This document shows, piece by piece, positions 11,131 through 24,164 of a DNA stretch of 64,000 nucleotides. Each line of letters starts with the position of its first letter. Within the stretch, counting starts at the first letter, position 1. The stretch covers positions 51,820,252 through 51,884,251 of the forward strand of contig CM019237.1 in the NCBI GenBank assembly GCA_009741485.1, given 5' to 3'. A program made the position numbers and the translations under genes. The notes under the pieces were generated by a model. It saw nothing but the letters and a program-made list of their open reading frames with translations. It was not told where the DNA came from and did no database searches. The stretch is from Malurus cyaneus samueli (lineage: Eukaryota > Chordata > Aves > Passeriformes > Maluridae).

Positions 11131-12589
11131 CCCAGCAATGTCCTTTCAGGATGACTCAACTGCTTGTATTTATTATATTTGCTCAAGTCAGTGAAGGGAA
11201 ACTATTTTTGAAGTTGGAAGACAAAGTTACAAAACAGAAAGGGGATTTATAGCAAAATAGCCATGTTGCTCAGCATTTTTAGGTCCAGGAGAAAGGAGCC
11301 AAGGCACGACATTCAAATCACAAAGAAAGCTGAGGGATCACCGAGAAGGCAATAAGTTAGGACATAGATATGCAGGAGCCATGAGATGAGATGGGGCAGA
11401 CGGATTTCCCAGGGTTTTGATACTTCCCCAGGCAAGCTGAGCCCAGGAGGTTTTCATCACATATCCATCCACATTACCCCTTTACACAGGGGTACCTGGA
11501 GAATAACCATTCCTGAACCATGACTGATGCTCACACTGACTCCTGCTCTGCCTCAGGCACTGCAAAATCAAGTCCTCCTTGGGTCTGAATCCTTGATTTT
11601 CCTGCAAGGTCAAGATGCACGGGGGGAAAAATGCCTGATTTAGGGAGTTCTTTGGTTATGTCTTTCGTCTCCTTGCCATTTAGTTTGTCCCTCCTCTCCT
11701 TCCTTATTAATTTTTATAAATAGGATTGTCTGCTTGTACAGTTTTGCAGCTAAGTGTAGCTAATCAAGTGTGTGATAAGGATGGACTTGATGAAGAGTTT
11801 CCTTGAAGATCAGCTAAAGATGGTCCATATGAAAGAACTCTGCACCCATCTAAATCCCTATAAAGTTAATCCAAGCAATCAGAGGCAATTTTAAAAAGCC
11901 AGACCTTGGCTAAAATATGACATCATATGGTTGCACTGGTTCAGTGCCAGTTTCAGGCAAAGCTTCCACCTACTGAGTGATCAAGATGCCAATTTTGGCA
12001 TTTTTACCATGTTTCCTTAATCATTCATCCTCTTAGTCTTCAAGGGGATACTCAAAACAGAACTGAAAACCACCCCAAAAACTACCATACATCCGAACTC
12101 CATACATCCACTTGCATCCTTGTATTTAATAGAAGTTAATTTTTATAGGTTCTTTTGGAGGTTATAAAAAATCACTAGTGAAATCTTTCATCTGTTGTGG
12201 ACTTGTGATTTTAGAATAAAATTACAGAAAATTACAGCAGAACCTCTTCATAAAGAAGAAGCCCTAATATGTTTATGTAATTCCCCAAACATAATAGGTA
12301 AAAATATGTTAATGAGAAAGGAGTGACAGACACCAAAGGAAGGGTCACCTTCGAGATAATGATTGGGACTGGCAGTGTCATCACTGCCTCAGTGGAAGAC
12401 AGAGTGAACATCCTTTGGTAGTGGAAAGCTAAAAAACCTCATGTGAAGTCAATTCTTATGTTTTGAGCAAGCAGCAAATCACAAGTCTCACTATGCAAGC
12501 GCTCCCTGATAATTTATATCTGTGTGGCAATAGGTAGATGATAGCACATGACTAAGGAGGAAATGCTAAAGAGAGCCTGCTGGAGACAA
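11131..12589. other. Unique non-coding DNA
   Basis: No gene or repeat recognised. 12130-12330 is AT-rich and complex in the same way as the neighbouring enhancer-like blocks. ccatacatcc occurs twice 16 bp apart at about 12085-12110. Confidence 0.5.
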
Positions 12590-13160
12590 GAAAAAAAAAT
12601 CCAAATTTGTTTAAAAACACAATACAGTGTTCTATTTAATTATCTCTAAGAGAATGCGCAGCTAAGAAAATTCCATATGGCAAAAGCAGAAAAACTACAT
12701 TGCACAATGATCAAAGCATCCAAAGCTTCCTGATTTCCTAAAAAAAAAGTCACTTCTAAATTCTTCTAGAGCCACATGAAGCAGATCTAGTTCCAAGGCC
12801 TTAGTGAAGATAACTGTTTGCCTTATCATTACTGCTTCTTTCATTTTGAATAAGAATATAAATTAGTGAAGGCTGGAAGAATTTGTTTAGTTACTGTACA
12901 CGACCATGAGGAAGACTCTAAAGATTTGGCATATGGCTCACAAACTTTTTGACCCTTAGTTTACTGGATTACAGCTTTTAGAAAAAAAAAATTATATGTA
13001 ACACATATTCAGGTCCAGAGCTTGGGCCTTAGCCTATACCAATGCAGTGAAAATAAATCTTATTTTGCACAGCAAGTGTTATTAGTAAGCATTAAATTAT
13101 CCTCTTAATTAAGCAATTATTTTAATTGGAGTATGGATGTCAAATCTCAGAGCTCATCAA
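12590..13160. promoter_or_regulatory. AT-rich, conserved-looking non-coding block
   Basis: About 570 bp of complex, repeat-free AT-rich sequence. The end holds cttaattaagcaattatttt (around 13103-13122) followed by aattgg, a dense cluster of ATTA/TAAT cores, and tattttgcacagcaagtg lies just before. With the blocks at 8.9 and 10.9 kb it makes a 4-kb zone without any interspersed repeat. Function is inferred. Confidence 0.22.
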
Positions 13161-13558
13161 TATTCTACTCTTTAAATAAGCATCACTGTATGGAAAGTAG
13201 AATTCAGTAGGGCACTGGAGTCATTAGAAGTATTTTCTAAATATAGGTATAGCTGCCACCTAAGTGGCCAAATTCCTACAGGAGTTTCAGCAGCATGATC
13301 CAAGATAGATCTGTAAGCTAAATATAGAAGCAGGGAAAGGAAAGGATAGGAATGAGTAGGCTGCAATGTAAGTGGAAAAGGAAAGCAACACAACTATCCT
13401 TGAAATTTGCAGTTCTCCTGCAGTTTACTGAAACTGATAAGTCAGAGAGGGGACCAGGTGTGCAGTGCAGTTTTATAAACCATATATTCTCAAAGAAACC
13501 ATGTTTTAATAATGCACATCTGTATAATAGGTGCATACATGCAAAGAAAATAGCCACA

Positions 13559-13617
13559 GGAGCTGGACTTGGATGAACCTCGTGGGCTCCTTCCAACTCA
13601 GTTTTTTCTATGATCAC
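13559..13617 (+). mobile_element. CR1 3' tail fragment
   Basis: Only the last ~60 bp of a CR1-type element: a 'ggagctggacttggatgaac' module, 'tgggctccttccaactca', and an end resembling the ttctatgatc octamer. The upstream 13440-13558 does not match a CR1 body that I can recognise, so the copy is very short or its upstream part is too diverged. Confidence 0.75.
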
Positions 13618-14693
13618 TTAATTTTCAGTTTCCTCTCAGAGCTAAAGAAAAACATATAAGTGACAAAACACACAAGTTTTCTGCAGTTCTGTAAATCTAT
13701 AAGAATTAAAGTGTAGGGTTTTTTCCCCAACAGTGTTGGCAATAGTGCCAGGATGGGAACAGAGTCACCTACCTGGGAGTTTCAGTCCCACTGCAAAGAA
13801 CAAGAGGTTTAACTAATGACAAATGACACAGCCTGGTATTTTCTCCTCATCCCAAGCTCTCTGGTGTGATGGAGCTGCATTAAAACAAATCCAGAAGAAT
13901 TTCAGGAGGGCCAGAGAGGATGAGGAGGAAACAGCCACCCTGTGACACAGCATCAGCACAAACCTGCTGGGAACTAGGCTGGAAACCTGGGATGTGCTTG
14001 TGAGATCTCATCAGGAACTGGCAGGCAGAAAGGACAGCAGATTTCTCAGCAATTTATACCCAAGTGCTTGTGATCTTTCTCGCTGTATATATATTTAGCC
14101 TTCCAGTGGAAATTAGGAAATCCAGAAAGCTCCTATAATACTCATCCCAGTACTCCACCAGAGTACAAAATCCTTGGGAACCACTTGTGACAAACTGAGA
14201 CCTCAGGTACAAAACGCCAGAAGCTGCCAAAGACAGCACATCACAGAAAGATAAGAGACCATGACTGTCTCCAGAGATGCCTCACTCCCACACTTGAGCA
14301 TTGCTGTGCATTTTCCCCACATGCCAGGAAGTTGTTTTACTGTTCATGTCACAGAATACATTGGCAGAAGTGCCCCACAGCATTTGGCAATCTGAAAATC
14401 CGTCCTTTGAGCAAGAATCGAGAGCAAAAATTAAGCTGCAACTTTGAAAGAATTAGAATTATGAAATTAATACAGGGTCTGAATGCCAAAGTTAGATTCA
14501 AACCTGAATTCTCCACTCTATCCTTGCTGAGAGTGCTTGGATTTGATGTTTGAGTTCAGGGCCAAATCCAGTTAGAAAACATCTGTGCTGTCCCACAAAA
14601 TATTTACCCCTCTGAGGCTGTACTTTTGTGGCATCTGGCAAGAAGGGAATAAAAGATTATGGATATAAAAGGATCACCTTTTCAATTTCACAG
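13618..14693. other. Unique non-coding DNA
   Basis: No gene or repeat recognised. On minus, an 18-bp segment at 13773-13790 sits between a good acceptor (ctcttgttctttgcag) and donor (CAG|gtaggt), but it is too short to judge. Confidence 0.5.
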
Positions 14694-14899
14694 ATTCAAG
14701 CACAGAAGTATTTCCTTCTAATTAAAAACTTGCAGATATTTTCTTTTGCCATGATGTGCATAATAGAGTTACATGAAGTCTCTCAAAGTCATTCAATTCC
14801 TGACACACATTTGCTTTTAAGAGAAGCAGCAGTAAAATCAGAGAATGAGAACTCCAGTGCTGCAGCCACTCTGCTCTACAAAACTCAGCATCAGGCAAG
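14694..14899 (+). other. Candidate coding-type exon, 206 bp
   Basis: The acceptor accttttcaatttcacag and donor CAAG|gtgagaa both match consensus well. The frame of base 14694 is open for all 68 codons. It starts IQAQKYFLLIKN and ends near LLYKTQHQA, and the next in-frame triplet past the donor is a stop, as expected at an intron. No domain or family is recognised and the product is unremarkable, so a splice decoy remains the likelier reading. Confidence 0.2.
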
Positions 14900-15208
14900 G
14901 TGAGAAATGACAGCTGGTACCACACACAAACCACTGCCCAGTGCTGGCTGCTTACTGGGACTATTCATGACTTTCTGGCTCAATTGCAAAATTCAGAACC
15001 AGGCCCCAATCTTAAACTCACCAACCCCTCCCCACCTGGCTCAATGAACCCTTTTCCATTCAAGGTTATACATTAACTCAGCACCTGCCTCACCCAGAGA
15101 CCCCTACCCAAGAGCTGGTTTTTATCCATCAAGATGTAGGAGTAGGTCTCCATATATTTTCCACTCATTAATTCATTACACATATATACATTATACAATT
15201 CATAGGGA

Positions 15209-15274
15209 AGAGTTGAAACCAGATGACCTTTAAGGTCCCTTCCAATACAAACTGTTCTCTGATTCTGTAATTCT
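15209..15274 (+). mobile_element. CR1 3' tail fragment
   Basis: The terminal module is 'gaaaccagatgacctttaag', 'gtcccttccaatacaaactg', then 'ttctctgattctgtaattct', a decayed double octamer. About 65 bp remain and nothing upstream is recognisable as CR1. Confidence 0.9.
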
Positions 15275-18200
15275 AACTAGTTTCCTTTCATGGTCTTCTG
15301 ACAAGACTCTGTAGCACTGGTAGAGAAACAGCGATTGAGAGCTTTAAAAAACCTCCACAAAAATAATCTCTGGAAAATTCCCCGTGACACTGGAGCCCGT
15401 GGGCTGCTCTGGGCTTGGTCCTTATCAAACCCATCCCCATGGTGCTATACAAACAACACACAACTGTGTGGACAGTAGCCTGGTTACTAAGAGAAAGCAT
15501 AAAGAAATACTGACGGGATTAACACAGCCCAGGATAAAAGGCAGCTCCATTTCCTATCAAACTCTTGATGCTATTCTGGATAAGCCCCTGACAGTAACTC
15601 TCCATTTCACAAGCCAGCAGCAGATGACTGCTTGCACCATAATGCTGACTTGCTTCCTCACACACCAGCACCTGGCCACAACAGGAAAGATCTCAGCATG
15701 ATCAGACATGCCAGCAGCTCTGGAAACATAACACATTTTAGGACCTCTCCTAGTGCATGCTGCCCAGTCAGATTCAATCAGTTCAAAGGGAAAGCCTCCA
15801 AAACACTCATTATCCCCTGCTGGCACTCTGCAGTGCAGTACCTTTCACCTTGCTTTGGGCCAAGGTGTCAGTCACCACACGGACAGTCAATACAGCTCTG
15901 TCCAGGAGCTCTCTGTCCCTCAGTAAAGAGCACACCTCTAACACCAAACACACACCCAGCTGCAGTGTGTCTGCAGAAAGAGCTCTTTGTTTTAGTGATT
16001 CAGTTGGCACGTGCCCAAATGCCGAGCAACATTCAGCAGCACATTTTCCGGTTATGAAGCACGTGTGGATCCCAAAGTGCACGAAAGGGACACCCTTCCC
16101 ATTTACTGAACCATCCCAGATGCAGCTACTGAGGCATGGGCCAGGAAAATGCCTGAGATTATACCTCAGATATCCCGTCACTCCTCCAGCAAATGAGCAT
16201 CACTATCCCCTTCATCTCTCATTTACTGAAAGAAGGCATAGAAATATTTATTAGTGAGTGTGTATAGAAGCTCTGCCAAAGAGAATACAAATGTGGCACT
16301 TTCCTCTTGGCTCTGTATTTTGCCTTCAGATGTCTCTTGCCTCTGATCTACAGATGTTCAGGGCAGACCGGCCCTGAAGAAGAAGAGTTGCCTCCAAACT
16401 AATCCTGAACTGTCAGGATGTACAACACACAAAGGCTAGCAAGCTGGAGAAGAAACTGCTAAGAAAGCAGGGCTGTGTCCATATAGGTGGGGAAAGTTGT
16501 CTGCATTTTAGTTACAGCTTTAGCATCTGCTTTACAGGGCAGAAAGAGAAATATTTTAGTGCTAAAACCCTCAAGAAGATAAAATCTGTACCATCGGCTT
16601 CTGTAAAATTGGCTTTTGTTTTCCCTTTTAGCTCAACTGTTTTAATGCTCCTTATTTAAATACATTAAAGTAGGAAAAAGGGTGACGTTTTACAAAGAAC
16701 TGAACAAATAATGCACACAGCCTCTGTGATCCCTCCTGCTAGAACTGCAATTTCTTTTTGCAGGAGAGGAGAACTGTGTTTCTGCAAAAGTTGTTATCCT
16801 CACTTAGGTACTCGGCACTTCCAAGGGAATACTGAAATAAAACCCAAAATGTCCTGGCCTCCTGGTCCCCTGGATTTTGTTGGCTAGCAGGACAACTTAC
16901 AGATGCTGCTGGAAGGCAGCAGGCTTGGCATTGCCCTCCCATACTGTCCTCCAGCCTGCCAGGAGGCTGAACACAGGTAACATGCTCATGGCAGCACTCC
17001 AGGCTTGTCAGGAGTTTGTCAGCAACAGGACATCCCAGCATGGTGCTCCTTGGAAAGGGCTCCTTCAGGACTCTAGCTCTATATCCAAATAGGGCCTTAC
17101 TCTGCTGCTTCTTGTACAACTGAAGTGTTGAAGCAATAATTTACTAAATATAATACACATGCAGATTTATAGCCGTGTTTCCTGACCCCACAAGCAATGG
17201 GGTGGGGAAAAAAATAAAATAAAAGCTCATTCTTTTCTTGGGAACAAGTAAAGGTCAGTTGTCTCATCAAATTTCATCACTTAATAGTATGCCTGTTGCC
17301 TCAAGAAAATTTCTAATTGTTCCTCAATGATTTCATTCTTTGACTTCTGCAACATTATTGAGTAATTATGCTGTAGATTTAGGAGCTTCTTCAGGGAAGA
17401 ATCCCTAGTTTGCTCTGAACAAATCCTGAGTAACCCAAACGAGAAGAGACTCTTAGCACACATCATTTGCCATTGAAATGTATGACAGACACCAGACAGT
17501 GAAGACAGCACATCTACAATGGCACTACTGCCACAGGTGATATTTCTCTCTCAGCACAGGGAAAGGTACAGACGATATACTGGTTAACAAAATCCATCAT
17601 TTCCAGACCAAAAGTCTCTTGATATCAAAGTGTTGATTTTATTTATTGGGCCTATGGCTCCATAAGCTGATCTTCTCCCTAATACAACAGCACCTGCTCT
17701 CATCTTCTCCACAAATCTGAACTCTGCAGCCAAAGGCAAAAGAGAAAATATGTTTACTCATGAGCTGAGCAACTGGCACACATCTCATAATTTCTCCTTT
17801 CTTTCTAGAGAGGGAGAATTTATAGTTATTGCATATCTCTGCCAGGGTGGTGCCAGAGCCTTATCTCAGTTAAGAGCCCAGCACTCACAGTGGAAAGGCA
17901 AGTACTCATTCCACAAATAGCCAAACAGCCAGGTGCTCCACTTCAGGACAGCACCACAAGCTGGACTAAATAGTACAATTATTCAAGTGTTGAGCTATGT
18001 GAATAACTGTGCACAGGGCAACAGGCTACAAGATGCAGCCTAATGTCTAGTAAGATATCACAAGAAATTGTAGCTGGTATTTTACAGGCAATGTATTGCA
18101 GAAACCTCTCTTTGACATTAAATTCAAAACTCTAAGTGGGAGAATATGTTTTGTTGGTTTTTTTTTTTTTTTTTTACCAGAGTAAGACTCCTGTAGTTAC

Positions 18201-20812
18201 CTATTAAAAAGATGCCACAGAGAGGTGCATGATCTGCAAAAGAATTCATTAATTTTGCTCAGCATTCAACTTTTCTTAGGGGACAGCCTCAAGGCTAATA
18301 GCAAATCTTCCCTGTGGCAGCCTGGATAATCATAGGTTGTGTTGTGGTCATTCTGCCACTGCAGCACTGGTGGTAGAAGGCTAATTGAAGGCCTTTTCTT
18401 TACACATAGTTCACACCTATTCCCTGTCATGTAGGAGGTGCAGGGCTGCTGGAGTTCCTTCCTTTCCCATGTCTCCCTTCTGCCCTTACACAGCTGTACA
18501 TTTGCTCTTTGGGGAAGCTCACGAGGCTGGACAGATGCAGCCAAAAGAGGAGCTGGGAGGGAAGAGGTTAAACACTCCAAAGCTGGGGCTGTGGACACCA
18601 CCCACGCCCTGTTCCCACACTGATGCCTTAAGAAATTGCCTCCTTTCAACGGAGTGATTTGACATTTGTGCTAAACATGAGCTTGCCTTACCTTACAGGC
18701 ATTTGCTAGTACATAGAGTTTTTTGAAAAGGCAGGCTGGCCTTGTTCCAATTCAGCATCCCCTGGTCCTCAGCCCCTTTGCTGCAAGAGCCCATTGCCTC
18801 AGCACAGGGACAACGCACACGTCAAAAGGACCTTAAATGTCAGTGCACATCTTCCGTAAGGACTTTCAGGCAAATCTGTGATTAAAAGCAGATATTAAAG
18901 CAGAAGATGAATATATTATGTCCTCAAGATCCTTAAGTCATGATCCATATTTATAATGCAAGACTAAGGCTTCTGTTCAATAATTACATCTTTTGCCTGC
19001 CCATTCTTCCTTTCTGCCCCCATATGTATACACTCACCACAAATGCATATATAACATTTAAAGTGAGCAATTATTCAACCCAAAGGCAGAATATCCTTGA
19101 GAATGTGCATGCTAGAGAAAGCTAAATTCTGTAACTATCATGCAAGATCTGCATTAGCAAACCTTGTTGAGGTTAAAACACCTCAGCATGAATAAAGGTG
19201 AGAACAGCGTGCTCCAAAGGGGCTGGAGCCCATGTTAGACCGTGGCTGGAACTGCCACACTTACTCCAAATCCAGGAAAATATTTTCCTTCCAAGCAGAA
19301 GTCTCTGATTTGAAGTTCTGGAGTTCCTGCTTGGTCAGTTCTTCAGAGTAGAAGGTGCTTGTTTACAAATGAATTAAAGGCACTTCAAAACATTTGGAAG
19401 CCAATTAATTCAGAAATCACACAAAAACTCCACAACAATGTCACAAATACTGCTTTTCAATTAACATTGATCTCCACTCTCTTATTTCAAGTCATCTTTC
19501 TCAGCAACAAGCACTGCCATTGGATGACTCCAAGTCAGACATTTGGTTAGAAGGAGCATCCTAGGAGTATAAGCTTGTATTTCCTCATGCATAATTCTCA
19601 GGGCTACAAATTTCATTATAACAGAGGGACAGTACTGGTATCACAAAAAAAAAAGGATACCACACAACCAAAGACAAGTACTACGTTCATTAGAGCAGAG
19701 AAATGCAGCTTTCACACACAAGCACATGTGTGTGCAAGTATATGCAGTAAGGTGTCTTAATTCATCAGTCAGTCATCAGTAAGATTTTTCACTAAATTAA
19801 ACATTCTCCATCTTTAGTAATCCAGTTCTGGAAGTGGAAGTGCTGTCAGCAACATCCAAATAATGTGTTGCAAACAAAAATATTTCTGGACAGGACCCTG
19901 TCAAGAAGCTTTATTAAAAAATTCCTATGAAGTCTCATCACTCTTTACCTCTCCTAAAATTTGCCCTCCAATACACAAAAGGAGCAGAAAGCACTGGGAA
20001 CCTGCTCACAGCATTGTCTCAGGGACTCCACTTACCCAAGAGCAACTTCCATATCAAATTTATCACCACAGACCTAGTCCCAGATAATTAGTGTCAATGA
20101 AATGCATTTAGCTGACTGGGATTCCTCCCATGGCATTATATTCAAATCCAAATCCCTTAGGCAGGCAGAAGTGTAAATCACAGTAACACTGGTAAAGAAA
20201 AACGTCACACCTGCCACAATGGGTGTCACATATTCTATGGGTGTTGGCAGAGCCAGACAAGAGCACCACCCATGGAGCAGATAATTTGAAAATTAAGCAC
20301 TTCAGCTCTGAGCAGGTCATAGAAACATTACTCAAAGCAGAAGTATGGGAAATACAAGTGATATTATGTTGCCAGGCAGCAGGGATGGGGGAATGGGAAC
20401 AGGGATGGGCAGAACATCATTGAAGAAGCTACTGACTTCTGGCTTTATTCGAATAATTTCTCAAAAGATAAATGCAAAAAACTCCTGCCTTGTTCTCATT
20501 GCTCACAGCTTAGCAGAATCACAGTGATTCGTCTTTCTTCTTTTTCCTATCCACCTCCAAAAGAGTTTGAAAAAATTGTTACTTCTCTTCCTAGAAGGCC
20601 AGACCAGAATTTCACCACATGCCCTGAAGAACAAGCAGGGTGTAACCAAGCTCTCCCCGATCTGTCCTCCCATCTCTCTGGTCCACAAAGAGAAGAGCAG
20701 AGAAACAGAGAGACTTATTGGTCTTGACTTGCAATCAATTATCTCAGCTCTGTAGCAGATAAAGGAAGTCAAGGCTACACCTACACCTTCTGTAAAGGAG
20801 AGACACACGTAC
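15275..20812. other. Unique non-coding DNA
   Basis: No gene recognised. At 15632-16254 open frames of 123-165 codons occur on both strands and in two plus frames at once, which is a sign of composition and not of coding. A T18 run is at 18158-18175. No interspersed repeat is visible. Confidence 0.5.
18158..18175. repeat. T18 homopolymer
   Basis: An uninterrupted T run, one of three long T runs on the plus strand. No retroelement is adjacent. Confidence 0.95.
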
Positions 20813-20828
20813 AAAAAAAAAAAAAAAA
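20813..20828 (+). repeat. A16 homopolymer
   Basis: An uninterrupted A run after acacacgtac, with no polyadenylation signal or retrocopy recognisable upstream. Confidence 0.95.
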
Positions 20829-23800
20829 GGCTCCTGAGGCTCTAGTCTAATCCCTCCCTGAAAGACTTTCTGTTAATTCAGAAAGGTTTCAATTTTCCAT
20901 CCAAGCATTCGTGTCTGCCAGTAAGGCACACAAGAGTCAAGGAAAGGTCGAGCTGCTGAATTTTCACAGGGCAAAGTTAGGCCCCTGGATATTGAGTGCC
21001 TCACCAGTAGGATTCATTCACAGATGGATGGCAACATCCACAGGTGCTGCATTGACTTGCACTGCAATCTAGACATTACTGTGAGGTCTGCCTAAATCAC
21101 TTGGTATCCTGCAGCATCTCACACCAGGGATGTCTCATTTTTACCACTTGCTGCATTTGCAGTAGAAGAATTCAGTCCCTAAGCACAATTTAGAAGAAAA
21201 CCAGCACAAAAAAAAAGAATTTTTGTAACTCAGCCTAAATTTCTGAGTTATTTTGATACGTGTTTCTGCTGGAAAAAGAAACTCTCAACAAGATGCAGCC
21301 ACTGCATTCCCATGACATGTGTCATCTTGTTTAGTCCTAAGGAGGATTGCATTTGTCATCTCACCACACACAGGACATGTGCATTTCACTCATTCTGCCA
21401 GCTACCTAGAGCTTTTTGTTGCAGCAGGTTTCCTTGCTGCTGTGCCTCATTCCTGGAGCATCATTGAAGCCTGGTCTTTATTTGGAGTGGCAGGAGCAGG
21501 AAGCAGCCCTGCTAAGATACAGGAGAACATCTGCATCTGAGGCTTGCTCTGGCTTTGTCATTATGAATATATAATATCACAGCTTTGGGAAGGGAGAAAG
21601 CAAGAGCATCCTTGCAAGTGTGCCTGATGTGGTGGGTCAATCTTGCCTGCAATAATAATTAGGAAGCTGATGCTCCCATGGCACACTAATAACAATTTTT
21701 GGAGACAGTTTAGCATTCATGAAAAGTCAGATAAGGTGAGGTAGAAGCTCACCTGGAAAAGCCAAGGGGTGACACCTAAGTTACAGCGTGCCAAACTGAA
21801 CAAAATAATTGCAAATCACCTCTTCACGACTTCACTGCATGCAGACCACCGTGGCAAAACCATCACCAATGGCTGTGGACCCATTCTTTCCAAGTGCCTT
21901 TCCTATGCACTACACAGCATCCCATTGCTCATAGGCCAGCTCCATGTTGACTTCACCAGCTACAAGTGGCGTGCCTGACTAAAATCTCCAGCATTGTCCT
22001 CAAAGAGGAGGATGATTTCCTCACCCACTCAGGTCCTTCCCTTGGCAAAGCCCTGAGCATGCCTGAAATGAGTTTCTCCGGTGCTGCCGTAAACCAAGCC
22101 TTGCTCCTGCACCCTTGTCCTGGCTCAGGTCTGGTACCATCAAGTGGGAATTTTGTGCCTGAACATGGCTCTGGCAGAACCTCCCAGGGGCTGCCAGCAC
22201 CTTTGGTCTCATCAGAGTGACACTGCTGCCATATGGAGCTCACACAAGCTTTACAAGGATGCAGAAATACACACCCAGAATGATGCCACAGGAGAGGGAA
22301 AGTGTGCACAGACAACACACAGAACAGTCACCACAATTCACATGACCCATCAGCTCCTCACGTACATGGACTGTCAGAGTACAAAACATCTGTGACTCTC
22401 TCTCTGCCACCAAGGACCAAACCTGAGGCAGGGAAACAAATGGAGAGCAGCAGAGATGCCTCACACACACACCAAACCCACCAGAAGGGTGTACATAAAG
22501 TCTAGCAAGTGTCCATGTCCCAAAGGAAAGCTTATGACAATGGTAAGGACTGTGTAACTTCAGACTCCAAAATGTAGATTTAAGTGAAAATAAATTTTAA
22601 AAAGTCACAAACACACCCAGAAAAGTCTTAGCAGTGCCCATGTTAGTTTTGTATTTAGTAAAGGCAAACTAGCTCAGCTACAATAGAATCCAAGCTCCAA
22701 AATTAGTCTGGGATTTAAGTCTTATAACCACTTTTACTCATGCAATACCCAGTCCTCTTCTGGCTGATTAGAGTAACAGGATACCCTGAGAAAGGCTGCT
22801 TTTATATTTCCCGGCCTTCACAGAATCAAAATAATTTCAGAAGTTTTACTGTGATTTCACGGTTCTTCATTCAGTAAGAAGGCAAAACACCAGTTTAAAA
22901 AAAAATCCCAGCTACAAAGGAGATCAAGAACCAGTTAAAAAAAAATCTTTTCCCAGCTACAAACACAGAAGGTATTATTTCAATGCTTACATGAAACCAT
23001 ACAAACTATATTTTGCTTTAAAAGCCTTCTATTTTTTCCAGGACTGTATAAAGTATGGCTGCCTCTAGAGGCAAAATCTAGAAGGAGAAACCCATTCTGA
23101 ACAGCTGATGGGCTTTCTTGCCGTATATCAAAATGTATGCAATAAGTGACTTTCTGTGATGCTACAACACATTTTTATCTGAAAACTGATCCAAGTGATG
23201 GAGCACACCATGACATCAGAGCATCTTTGCCAGCATGGGTTATTTCACCACACACTGTACAGTGTTCTAACTTAGCACAGTCCTTTATCCATAAGAACAG
23301 TCTTTATCCTGACTCAAAAATAATCTAACTTCTGATATTGCTGACTTAGAATGTTCTTTCCATTGATTTTAAAGTCATTACAGGATTGCTTGGGCAGTTC
23401 TGCTCTAAGTACTGCTTCATAAAAATTATTTTCCCTGATTCAATTATATATTTACTAAAACAAACTAAAACATCATTTAGATTCAATTATTTTTGCAATC
23501 TATTGCTTTTCAGAGCTGAAAATATTATTTTGAGAGAATCTGAACCATGAGGTTAGATTATTCACTGAATCACATTAAGATAGACTCAAAGTTAACTACT
23601 GAGAGTGTCTGGGCACCTTCCTCTTTTTATGAGCTTACTCTTCACAATGTATTTTAGCTAAAGGGGCTCTAATCAGTAGAAAAACTTGTTAGTGCAGTTC
23701 ATCCATCTTCCTGCAAGTCTCATTTATTTTGCCTTACATGAACAAAGTTCCCCAGAGCCCCTCTCCACGCACACCAATGTGTCCTTTTTGCAGCTCTTTC

Positions 23801-24164
23801 TTTGGCTGTGTTAACAAACATCCTCCAGGGAGGTGGCTCCTCATTGCCTAACCCAAAGCTCACCAACACCCTGGGGTCCAGGACAAGGCTCAGATGGACT
23901 TCTCATGACTTACTTCCTTTCCTTGCTGCTGGATTCCCCTGGGAGCAGGGATTTGCAGATACACACAGAAAAGACAAAGTTCCCTGTGATGTCTCCTCCA
24001 AACGGAAAGATAACAGGGGTGCCGCTGTCTGACCATAAACTCTCTGAAAGGTGTTTCTGAGACAGGTACAGTGTTTGCCAGGCAGATATTTAGGGGTCTG
24101 AGTTTGAAAATCTTTGAAATGGAGAATTTGCTGTCCTTCCACATGAAACTTTTCTATTCTCTGG
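20829..24164. other. Unique non-coding DNA with an imperfect tandem duplication
   Basis: No gene recognised. An imperfect duplication of about 40-bp period lies at 22889-22963. The short phrase tgtggtgggtcaatcttgcc at 21628-21647 faintly resembles the start of some avian retroviral LTRs, but nothing after it supports that. 21960-22220 carries an 84-codon open frame with no recognisable motif. Confidence 0.5.
22889..22963 (+). repeat. Imperfect tandem duplication, ~40-bp unit
   Basis: Copy one has ccagttt, then A9, then tcccagctacaaa. Copy two has ccagtt, then A9, then tcttttcccagctacaaa. The copies differ by a short insertion (tctttt) and a T. Slippage between the two A9 runs is the simplest origin. 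Confidence 0.75.

Noticed and set aside
13773..13790. 18-bp splice-framed segment on minus
   Set aside because: The splice signals are good, but 18 bp gives no power to distinguish a microexon from chance, and the sequence is a short inverted repeat.
15632..16254. Three long open frames in two plus phases and on minus
   Set aside because: All three overlap, as expected from low stop density in a local G+C-rich patch.
21626..21690. Possible start of an avian retroviral LTR (tgtggtgggtcaatcttgcc)
   Set aside because: Only about 20 bp resemble an LTR start. No LTR body, primer-binding site or second LTR follows.
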